The notes under the pieces: generated by a model
The model's database searches: none
What the model saw: the letters and a program-made list of their open reading frames with translations, nothing else
What the model was told of the DNA's origin: nothing
Shown: one piece after another, positions 1 through 5,106 of the stretch
Layout: each line of letters begins with the position of its first letter
Numbering within the stretch: position 1 is the first letter of the stretch
From: an uncultured Actinomycetes bacterium
GTDB lineage: Bacteria; Actinomycetota; Actinomycetes; Nanopelagicales; Nanopelagicaceae
Assembly: GCA_903893085.1 (NCBI GenBank)
Contig: CAITKS010000096.1
Coordinates: forward strand, 1 to 5,106
DNA: 5,106 nt
Direction of reading: 5' to 3'
Made by a program: the position numbers and the translations under genes

Positions 1-783
1 ATTCTCTTTGTAATCGCCGCACTTCCTATTTACATTATGGTGATTAACTCGGTAAAGGGAATCACGGGAGTTAGCCAGTCCGCAGCCTTTATCCCACCTA
101 CGAAGCTAGATTTCGAAGCATGGGGTCCAACCTGGGATCAGCTAAAAGTTCCTATGGGCCGCACCCTTTTCTTCGTTGTTCAGTCATCACTAATTTCAGC
201 GGTTATTGGTGCCATCAACGGATTCGTATTCGCTAAGTGGCGCTTTAAGGGCTCAACTGCCATATTCACAACATTCCTTTTCGGAATGTTTATTCCATAC
301 CAAGCGATCATGATTCCACTAACCATGTTCAATCAGTGGGCTGGTATTGGTGGATCAATTTACGTTCTGGTCTTTGCACACGTTATTTACGGTATTCCGA
401 TCTGTACTTTGATCTTCCGTAATTACTATGCCGCGATCCCTAACGAGCTAATTGAAGCAGCGCGTGTAGATGGCGCCGGAATGGTTCGTATCTTCCGCAC
501 TATTTTCTTGCCGTTATCGATTCCTGGTTTCGTGGTTGTTCTTATCTGGCAGTTCACATCTGCTTGGAATGACTTCCTCTTTGCGATCTTCTTAACAGGT
601 GGATCACCGGATTTAGCGGTTGCAACAACTGCACTTAACTTCATCACTGGTTCTGGCAACCAGGTTTACTACGGAAATAACATGACCGCATCGTTGATTG
701 TTTCGATCCCAACCTTGCTCGTCTACCTATTCCTAGGTCGTTACTTCCTGCGTGGCCTTTTGTCGGGCTCATTAAAGGGATAA
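1..783 (+). CDS. Sugar ABC transporter permease, MalG/CUT1 type (5' partial)
   Basis: Inner-membrane permease of a binding-protein-dependent carbohydrate importer (CUT1 family); it normally pairs with a MalF-like permease, a lipoprotein-type binding protein and an ATPase. The reading frame is open from base 1 with no stop, and the first residues (ILFVIAALPIYIMVINSVKG) look like the end of the first membrane helix and the periplasmic junction. The ATG at 37 is therefore internal and the true start lies off the window. The cytoplasmic EAA loop (EAARVDGAG, coding from base 454), which docks onto the ATPase, is intact and followed by a typical FLPLSIPG helix start. About five further hydrophobic helices are visible. 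The C-terminal ending GRYFLRGLLSGSLKG resembles glucose/mannose-type CUT1 permeases, but the substrate is not certain. The kinase and enolase genes follow directly, so this is probably the last transporter gene of the operon. The family call is firm; the substrate is inference. Confidence 0.95.
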   Translation: MLFVIAALPIYIMVINSVKGITGVSQSAAFIPPTKLDFEAWGPTWDQLKVPMGRTLFFVVQSSLISAVIGAINGFVFAKWRFKGSTAIFTTFLFGMFIPYQAIMIPLTMFNQWAGIGGSIYVLVFAHVIYGIPICTLIFRNYYAAIPNELIEAARVDGAGMVRIFRTIFLPLSIPGFVVVLIWQFTSAWNDFLFAIFLTGGSPDLAVATTALNFITGSGNQVYYGNNMTASLIVSIPTLLVYLFLGRYFLRGLLSGSLKG

Positions 784-796
784 GTAACAACTTCTC

Positions 797-1771
797 GTGC
801 TTGATGAAGGTTCGGTACTTCCTTACCTAAGAAAGCGCAGATTATTAACAGGCGACGCCACCGTGGAACCACTCACAGGTGGCGTCTCTTGCGTTGTATT
901 GGCAGTGTCTAACGCTGAAGTAAGCCTGGTAGTAAAACAAGCGCTGCCCGAGTTAAAAACAAAAGCGAAATGGGTGGCTGATCAACGTCGCGCAATCGTT
1001 GAAGCAAATGCAATGCGCGTTTATCACCAGATCACACCCGATAGCGTTCCCGAATTAATTGACTGTGATCCTGAAGAATTCACTTTAACAATGTCGCGAC
1101 TTCCCAGTACTTGCACCAACTGGAAAATAGATATGTTGGAAGGTCGCATCCATCCCGAGATGGGCAGCCAACTTGGCTTAATTCTGGCGAAATGGCACAA
1201 CGCCGCGGCAAATTCTGCAGATATAAAAGCAGAGTTCATGGAGGACTCGCTCTTTGAACAATTGCGCGTGGCCCCTTTCTATCGCGCAGTGGCCGCGGTT
1301 AACCCGCAATTGATTCAAGTGATCAATGGATTAATTGCCGAGGTAACTCAAGTAAAAATCACTTTGGTGCACGGTGATTTCTCTCCTAAGAACATTATGG
1401 CTACAGATGCCCATCGCCCAATTGTTCTGGACTTTGAGGTGGCACATATCGGCAATCCAGTCTTTGATTTGGCATTCCTGTTGGCACACCTTCTCTGTAA
1501 AACAATTAGAACGGTTGATCAAGGTGAAAGAGAGTTATTGATTTCCACCGCCTCAGAGTTCTTAGAAAAATATCAAGAAACTTGCCAGCTAGGCGTCGCT
1601 AAAAGCCTGCCACACCACATTGCGCTGATTGCACTTGCTCGCGTCGAAGGGGTATCACCCGTAAATTATCTAGATGAGCCCGCACAACAACGTTTGGTAG
1701 CAATTACAAAGTCAGCACTGTTAGATTCAGATATGACTTTTAAACAGTTATTCGAAAGCGCTGTGCGATGA
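797..1771 (+). CDS. APH-fold small-molecule kinase (phosphotransferase family)
   Basis: Predicted soluble ATP-dependent kinase of the aminoglycoside phosphotransferase/choline kinase/methylthioribose kinase superfamily (324 aa). Visible motifs: VVKQALP with the ATP-binding lysine at K47, a probable partner glutamate at E69, the catalytic loop HGDFSPKN (H192-N199; base D194, metal ligand N199) and the metal-binding LDFEVAHIGNP (D212). An acidic DLAFLL segment follows, with D224. All key catalytic residues are present. The KQALP segment recalls methylthioribose kinases, but the HGD and DFE loops differ from them, so I do not assign that substrate. GTG at 797 is the first start after an in-frame TAA at 785, and the Shine-Dalgarno match is weak. 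The gene lies 13 bases after a sugar permease and overlaps an enolase paralogue by ATGA. Phosphorylating the imported compound, or a product of it, is more plausible than antibiotic resistance. The substrate is unknown. Confidence 0.85.
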   Translation: MLDEGSVLPYLRKRRLLTGDATVEPLTGGVSCVVLAVSNAEVSLVVKQALPELKTKAKWVADQRRAIVEANAMRVYHQITPDSVPELIDCDPEEFTLTMSRLPSTCTNWKIDMLEGRIHPEMGSQLGLILAKWHNAAANSADIKAEFMEDSLFEQLRVAPFYRAVAAVNPQLIQVINGLIAEVTQVKITLVHGDFSPKNIMATDAHRPIVLDFEVAHIGNPVFDLAFLLAHLLCKTIRTVDQGERELLISTASEFLEKYQETCQLGVAKSLPHHIALIALARVEGVSPVNYLDEPAQQRLVAITKSALLDSDMTFKQLFESAVR

Positions 1772-3027
1772 ATATCAAGAAGGTTTTGGCTTATCAAGTT
1801 CTGGATTCTCGCGGTCGCCCAACAGTTGCTGTGACCTTGACGTTAAGTGATGGCTCGATTCACACCGCGCGTGTGCCATCTGGTGCATCAACTGGCGCAC
1901 ATGAAGCACACGAACTGCGGGATTCAGGAACTGGCAAAGCTGAAACTTTCTATAGTGGAAAATCTGTTTTTTCCGCGGTTTCGAATATCAACGAAATAAT
2001 TGCGCCGAAGTTAATTGGGCACAGTCTAAATCCAGCAGCAATAGATGGAATTTTGGTTGAAGTAGATCCAACACCTGGGCATCAAAAAATTGGCGCCAAT
2101 GCGACTTTAGCAACTTCACTTGCGGTGGCAAAAGCGTCTGCTCATGCAGCCGGAAAATCTTTGGCGCGTTTTTATCAACCAACTGGTCCGCTGTTAATTC
2201 CTATGCCGATGGTAAATATTTTAAGCGGGGGAGCCCACGCCAATCGCAGTCTAGATATTCAAGATGTACTGGTTATCCCACACGGTGCAAGTAATTTTGC
2301 AGAAGCCCTATCTTGGGTTGTTGCTATCCGTGAACGTGCTGCCAGCGATGGTAGAGCCCACGGAATAACTCATCTGGTTGCCGATGAGGGTGGCCTGGGA
2401 CTCTCGTTTGCATCAACTGATGACGCATGTGAATTTGTCTTGGCCCAGATTGAACTACTTGGCTTATCTGGCAAAGTCTCATTGGCCCTAGATATCGCAT
2501 CCACCCAGTTCTATATAGATGGGAACTATTCTTTAACCACATCTGGGGCTTCTTATTCATCGGATGAATTTGTCGATGAGATGCTCAACTTGGTAAGTAC
2601 ATATCCAATCTCATCAATTGAAGATCCATTTGCCGAAGATGATTGGGCGGCCTGGTCAAGATTTGCTGCGCAGGCACCAGTTAAATTGCAGATTTTGGGC
2701 GATGATTTATTCACAACGAATCTGCATCGCTTAGAACGCGGTATCGCCGAAAAGAGTGCAAGCGCAATACTTATTAAGGCCAATCAGAATGGCCTAGTTA
2801 CATCTACTCATCGGGTTTTAGATCATGCGCATGCCAATAACTTTGCAACAGTGGTTTCAGCCCGCAGTGGTGAGACAGAGGATTCATGGCTAGCAGATCT
2901 GGCGATCGGCTGGCGCGCAGGCCAAATCAAAGTTGGTTCTACGCATGGCTCAGAGCGCACTTCAAAGTGGAATCGTTTGCTCGAACTAGAAGCGAGCGAA
3001 GAGACTGAATTTTCCAAACCTTTCTAA
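1768..3027 (+). CDS. Enolase-family protein, divergent paralogue
   Basis: Member of the enolase (phosphopyruvate hydratase) family, 419 aa, close to the usual 420-435 aa, so not truncated. Canonical enolase interconverts 2-phosphoglycerate and phosphoenolpyruvate in the cytosol. Retained features: N-terminal DSRG signature, mobile loop GASTG (S41), H157 in GGAHA, E207 in DEGG, Mg ligands D242, E285 (SIEDPF) and D312 (GDDLF), base K337 (ILIK), phosphate-binding R366-S367 in RSGETED, and K388 in GQIK. Departures: QE of the DIQE motif is QD (D166), His of SHRSGETED is Ala (A365), NGG is SGG (S153), and the N-terminal GNPTVE is GRPTVA. The ATG overlaps the kinase stop (ATGA), which suggests translational coupling. 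The operon setting beside a sugar importer and a kinase suggests a specialised catabolic role, not the housekeeping enolase. It could still be a functional second enolase; the exact reaction is uncertain. Confidence 0.9.
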   Translation: MNIKKVLAYQVLDSRGRPTVAVTLTLSDGSIHTARVPSGASTGAHEAHELRDSGTGKAETFYSGKSVFSAVSNINEIIAPKLIGHSLNPAAIDGILVEVDPTPGHQKIGANATLATSLAVAKASAHAAGKSLARFYQPTGPLLIPMPMVNILSGGAHANRSLDIQDVLVIPHGASNFAEALSWVVAIRERAASDGRAHGITHLVADEGGLGLSFASTDDACEFVLAQIELLGLSGKVSLALDIASTQFYIDGNYSLTTSGASYSSDEFVDEMLNLVSTYPISSIEDPFAEDDWAAWSRFAAQAPVKLQILGDDLFTTNLHRLERGIAEKSASAILIKANQNGLVTSTHRVLDHAHANNFATVVSARSGETEDSWLADLAIGWRAGQIKVGSTHGSERTSKWNRLLELEASEETEFSKPF

Positions 3028-3068
3028 AAGTAAAAACCCCCGCCACGCTGTGACGGGGGTTTTTACTT
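3028..3068. terminator. Bidirectional intrinsic terminator
   Basis: A perfect 15-bp inverted repeat (arms 3028-3042 and 3054-3068) has a CCCCCG/CGGGGG core flanked by five A on the left and five T on the right. Inside the loop a further CAC/GTG (3044-3046 with 3050-3052) can pair after one C-A mismatch. The A/T symmetry gives a U tract after the GC stem on both strands. It starts at the base after the enolase stop and ends 8 bases before the stop codon of the convergent ATPase gene, so it should terminate both transcripts. Confidence 0.93.
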
Positions 3069-3076
3069 CGTTCTAA

Positions 3077-4159
3077 TTACTTAATGCGCTCTCCGGTTGA
3101 AGAGTTAAATAAGTGAACAGATGATGCTGAAGCAGAGACTGTAACTGTGTCTCCTGGCTTTGGTGGGCTCTTTGGATCCCAGCGAAGAATTACTTGAGCT
3201 CCTTCATCGCCAGCATTAGCAAACTTCACGGATGAATCTGCAGGCTTGCCGTATACGAATGCATCTGCGCCGAGTTCTTCAACCACTTCAACAACAACCT
3301 TGAAGCCAGATGAGGCAGGTGAGAAACTTTCTGGACGGATTCCGACTGTTACTGATGAACCAGCTGATGCTGGAACAGCAATACCAAGATCTCCGAGCAT
3401 CGCCTTTCCGCCGCTTACTGAGGCTGAAAGCAAGTTCATTGCAGGAGAACCGATAAATCCAGCAACGAAAGCGTTCGCTGGATTGTCATAAAGGTTGCGT
3501 GGTGTATCCACTTGCTGCAATAGACCATCCTTTAGAACTGCAACGCGGTCACCCATTGTCATAGCTTCGACTTGGTCGTGCGTCACATAAACAGTTGTGA
3601 TTCCGAGGCGGCGTTGTAGCGCTGCGATTTGTGTACGAGTTGCAACGCGCAACTTCGCATCAAGGTTTGAAAGTGGTTCATCCATAAGGAATACCTGTGG
3701 CTCGCGAACAATCGCACGACCCATAGCAACGCGCTGACGCTGTCCACCAGAAAGTGCTTTTGGCTTACGTTCTAGGTATGGCTCAAGGTCGAGCAACTTT
3801 GCTGCTTCATTAACGCGCTTATCGCGCTCGTCCTTTGCGATTCCAGCAATCTTTAGTGCGAATCCCATGTTCTCTGCAACAGTCATATGTGGGTAAAGCG
3901 CATATGACTGGAAAACCATTGCGATATCGCGATCTTTTGGTGCAACATTTGTTACATCGCGATCACCGATAAGAATGCGACCTTCGTCGATTTCTTCAAG
4001 GCCAGCCAACATACGTAGTGATGTTGACTTACCGCAACCTGATGGTCCAACGAGTACAAGAAATTCGCCATCATTAACGGTCAGATTTAACTTGTCGACT
4101 GCTGGCTTGGTTGTGCCTGGGTAGATGCGTGTAGCGTTTTCGAATACAACAGATGCCAT
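3077..4159 (-). CDS. msiK: Sugar ABC transporter ATPase, MsiK/UgpC/MalK type
   Basis: ATP-hydrolysing subunit of CUT1 carbohydrate importers, acting on the cytoplasmic face of the membrane (360 aa, typical length). All nucleotide-binding motifs are intact: Walker [10 protein letters not shown] (38-46), Q-loop Q84, signature LSGGQ (136-140), Walker B VFLMDEP with D160 and E161, D-loop SNLDA, and H-loop H194. Residues from about 235 form the C-terminal TOBE/OB regulatory region, with GIRPE at 273-277. ATG at 4157-4159 is supported by an AAGGAG Shine-Dalgarno (4169-4174) nine bases upstream. The gene stands alone, convergent to the operon carrying a sugar permease and separated from it by a terminator. 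That fits Actinobacteria, where a single MsiK commonly serves several sugar importers that lack their own ATPase. The symbol msiK is by family resemblance and context; ugpC or malK would be alternative labels. Confidence 0.93.
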   Translation of the reverse strand: MASVVFENATRIYPGTTKPAVDKLNLTVNDGEFLVLVGPSGCGKSTSLRMLAGLEEIDEGRILIGDRDVTNVAPKDRDIAMVFQSYALYPHMTVAENMGFALKIAGIAKDERDKRVNEAAKLLDLEPYLERKPKALSGGQRQRVAMGRAIVREPQVFLMDEPLSNLDAKLRVATRTQIAALQRRLGITTVYVTHDQVEAMTMGDRVAVLKDGLLQQVDTPRNLYDNPANAFVAGFIGSPAMNLLSASVSGGKAMLGDLGIAVPASAGSSVTVGIRPESFSPASSGFKVVVEVVEELGADAFVYGKPADSSVKFANAGDEGAQVILRWDPKSPPKPGDTVTVSASASSVHLFNSSTGERIK

Positions 4160-4234
4160 TTAAGGTATCTCCTTCTCCGGGCAGGTACGTGCCCGACGGT
4201 CCGAGGATGAAGGTGCTAGCCGGTTGGCTAGGCT
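4160..4234 (-). promoter_or_regulatory. Structured 5' leader of the ATPase gene, candidate msiK RNA motif
   Basis: Seen directly: in transcript order there is a perfect 6-bp hairpin with a 4-base loop (4216-4231, arms CTAGCC and GGCTAG), about 20 bases of linker, a second perfect 6-bp hairpin (4178-4195, arms CGGGCA and TGCCCG, loop CGTACC), and then GAGAAGGAG with the Shine-Dalgarno sequence. The leader is visibly richer in G and C than the surrounding genes. Known: a conserved RNA element called the msiK RNA motif has been described in presumed 5' UTRs of msiK genes in Actinobacteria. Its ligand and mechanism are, to my knowledge, unknown. Assigning this leader to that family rests on gene context and hairpins next to the ribosome binding site; I could not match it to the consensus. 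Confidence 0.55.
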
Positions 4235-4239
4235 GCGTA

Positions 4240-4268
4240 AGAATACGGCACACGCCTGGAAATGGGAA
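4240..4268 (-). promoter_or_regulatory. Predicted promoter of the ATPase gene
   Basis: On the minus strand a TTCCCA -35 box (4263-4268, four of six consensus bases) and a TATTCT -10 box (4240-4245, TANNNT type) are separated by 17 bases. Initiation would be expected near A4234 or G4233, giving a leader of about 75 bases that begins just before the first leader hairpin. An alternative -10, TATTTT at 4280-4285, has no convincing -35 and would add about 40 bases to the leader. Confidence 0.5.
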
Positions 4269-4307
4269 AGGGCAGCGGAAAAATAGCGGCCAGGAGTCGC
4301 AGTCCCG

Positions 4308-4313
4308 TAGAAT
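4308..4313 (+). promoter_or_regulatory. Candidate -10 box for the CNNM-like gene, possibly leaderless
   Basis: TAGAAT matches the actinobacterial TANNNT -10 pattern and ends 10 bases before the ATG at 4324, so transcription could start at or within a few bases of the start codon. No Shine-Dalgarno sequence is visible ahead of that ATG, which fits leaderless translation, common in Actinobacteria. No good -35 box is seen at the expected distance, so support is limited. Confidence 0.4.
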
Positions 4314-4323
4314 TGCCCACATC

Positions 4324-5106
4324 ATGGACCCTTACCCGATTGGTTCGTTACTGGGCGATCTAGCCACCGTAGCCGGCCTTATCTTGCTCGCCTCACTCTT
4401 CGTGGCAGCCGAAATCGCACTTATCTCACTTCGCGAAAGCCAAGTTCGCCAACTCTCAACTAGAGGTAAACGTGGCGCTAAAGTCGCCAAGCTTGCTGAA
4501 AATCCAAACCGTTTCTTGGCCGCTGCTCAAGTTGGTGTAACAGTGTGCGGCTTTTTATCTGCAGCACTTGGTGCCGAAAAACTCGGAGTTTATGTCATTC
4601 CACAGTTGTCAGATCTTGGTTTATCTGATGATGCCGCAAATGCAACATCACTCATCGGAGTCACACTAGTTATTGCCTATTTCTCGTTGGTCTTTGGTGA
4701 ACTAGTTCCCAAGCGTTTAGCGCTATTTCGCACCGAAGATATCTCTTTATGGAGCGCCGGAGCGATTGATTTAATTGCGAAACTCTTTAGACCAGTCATC
4801 TGGTTACTTTCGCGTTCAACAGATGTGGTGGTTCGCTTATTTGGTCTTGATCCAAAAGAGCAACGCAGCCAAATGTCTGAAGAAGAATTACTGGATCTTG
4901 TCAGCGGCCATGCGGCACTTACTGCCGAAGAGCGCGACATTGTGGAAGAAGTGTTTAATGCATCAGAGCGCCAAGTTCATGAAGTTATGGTTCCTCGAAC
5001 TGAGGTTGATTTCATGGACGCATCTCTTACTGTTGGAAAAGCGATTGCGCTCGCAGTCGATCGCGCACATTCTCGCTATCCAGTCGTACGCGGTTCCACG
5101 GATGAG
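4324..5106 (+). CDS. CNNM/CorC-type membrane protein, DUF21 plus CBS domains (3' partial)
   Basis: Integral membrane protein of the family often annotated as hemolysin-like or CNNM/CorC, implicated in Mg/divalent cation transport or tolerance in characterised members. The 261 visible codons are open to the right edge. The DUF21 region covers roughly residues 10-165, with hydrophobic segments near 13-36, 66-85, 106-127 and 145-163 and the conserved GELVPKR at 125-131. A cytosolic linker follows (SEEEL, then ERDIVEEVFN), then VHEVMVPRTEV (218-228) and SRYPVV (250-255), which mark the first CBS domain. The second CBS domain and the C-terminal CorC_HlyC domain, if present, are off the window. ATG at 4324 gives a natural short N-terminus before the first helix. 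The gene diverges from the ATPase gene and has no obvious functional link to it. The family is clear; transport function is inferred from relatives. Confidence 0.92.
   Translation, partial: MDPYPIGSLLGDLATVAGLILLASLFVAAEIALISLRESQVRQLSTRGKRGAKVAKLAENPNRFLAAAQVGVTVCGFLSAALGAEKLGVYVIPQLSDLGLSDDAANATSLIGVTLVIAYFSLVFGELVPKRLALFRTEDISLWSAGAIDLIAKLFRPVIWLLSRSTDVVVRLFGLDPKEQRSQMSEEELLDLVSGHAALTAEERDIVEEVFNASERQVHEVMVPRTEVDFMDASLTVGKAIALAVDRAHSRYPVVRGSTDE

Noticed and set aside
37..39. ATG at 37 as the permease start
   Set aside because: The frame stays open to base 1 with typical membrane-helix residues upstream, and starting at 37 would remove the first helix expected in the family.
426..659. Minus-strand open frame of 77 codons inside the permease gene
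   Set aside because: It lies fully antisense to a well-supported membrane protein, has no recognisable motif and no ribosome binding site argument.
1024..1522. Two short minus-strand open frames (1024-1239, 1331-1522) within the kinase gene
   Set aside because: The kinase motifs on the plus strand account for this DNA; the antisense products resemble no family.
797..1771. Kinase read as an aminoglycoside resistance enzyme
   Set aside because: The fold family is shared, but the operon with a sugar permease and an enolase paralogue points to metabolism, and no resistance-specific subfamily signature was recognised.
1988..3017. Four minus-strand open frames within the enolase gene
   Set aside because: The plus frame carries conserved enolase motifs along its length, so these are shadows of it.
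3246..3491. Plus-strand open frame antisense to the ATPase C-terminal region
   Set aside because: Low-complexity Ser/Thr/Pro-rich translation with no motif, opposite a conserved TOBE region.
4074..4325. Minus-strand open frame of 83 codons spanning the ATPase leader
   Set aside because: It overlaps the ATPase start in another frame and would run through the promoter and hairpins; the translation looks unstructured, with no family resemblance.
4677..4940. Minus-strand open frame of 87 codons antisense to the CNNM-like gene
   Set aside because: The plus frame has clear DUF21 and CBS-type motifs (GELVPKR, VMVPRTEV) across this stretch.

Overview
The window looks like chromosomal DNA of a low-GC, streamlined actinobacterium; a freshwater acI-type lineage (Planktophila/Nanopelagicus-like) is my best guess. 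This is inferred from three things: moderate GC with very tight gene packing, a stand-alone MsiK-type sugar-transporter ATPase with a structured leader, and a gene start with no ribosome binding site that looks leaderless. No marker gene proves the assignment.

Plus strand, 1-3027: the end of a carbohydrate uptake operon. It holds a CUT1 (MalG-type) ABC permease cut by the left window edge, an APH-fold small-molecule kinase 13 bases later, and an enolase-family gene whose ATG overlaps the kinase stop (ATGA). The enolase keeps the metal ligands and the general-base lysine but has two unusual active-site changes (Glu to Asp, His to Ala). A reasonable reading is import of a sugar-like compound, phosphorylation by the kinase, and dehydration of a phosphorylated product by the enolase paralogue. 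The substrate cannot be read from the sequence.

At 3028-3068 a perfect 15-bp hairpin with symmetric A/T flanks separates the operon from a convergent gene and should stop transcription both ways. Minus strand, 3077-4159: an MsiK/UgpC/MalK-type ATPase. In Actinobacteria this type commonly energises several sugar importers, and probably the one encoded by the upstream operon as well. Its 5' leader (about 4160-4234) has two hairpins just before a strong Shine-Dalgarno sequence and follows a -35/-10 promoter with 17-bp spacing. It is a candidate for the msiK RNA motif described upstream of such genes in Actinobacteria.

Plus strand, 4324-5106: the start of a divergent CNNM/CorC-type (DUF21 + CBS) membrane protein that runs off the right edge.

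No tRNA, rRNA, CRISPR array, insertion sequence or phage gene is visible. The most interesting items are the kinase/enolase pair with the enolase active-site changes, and the leader of the ATPase gene.
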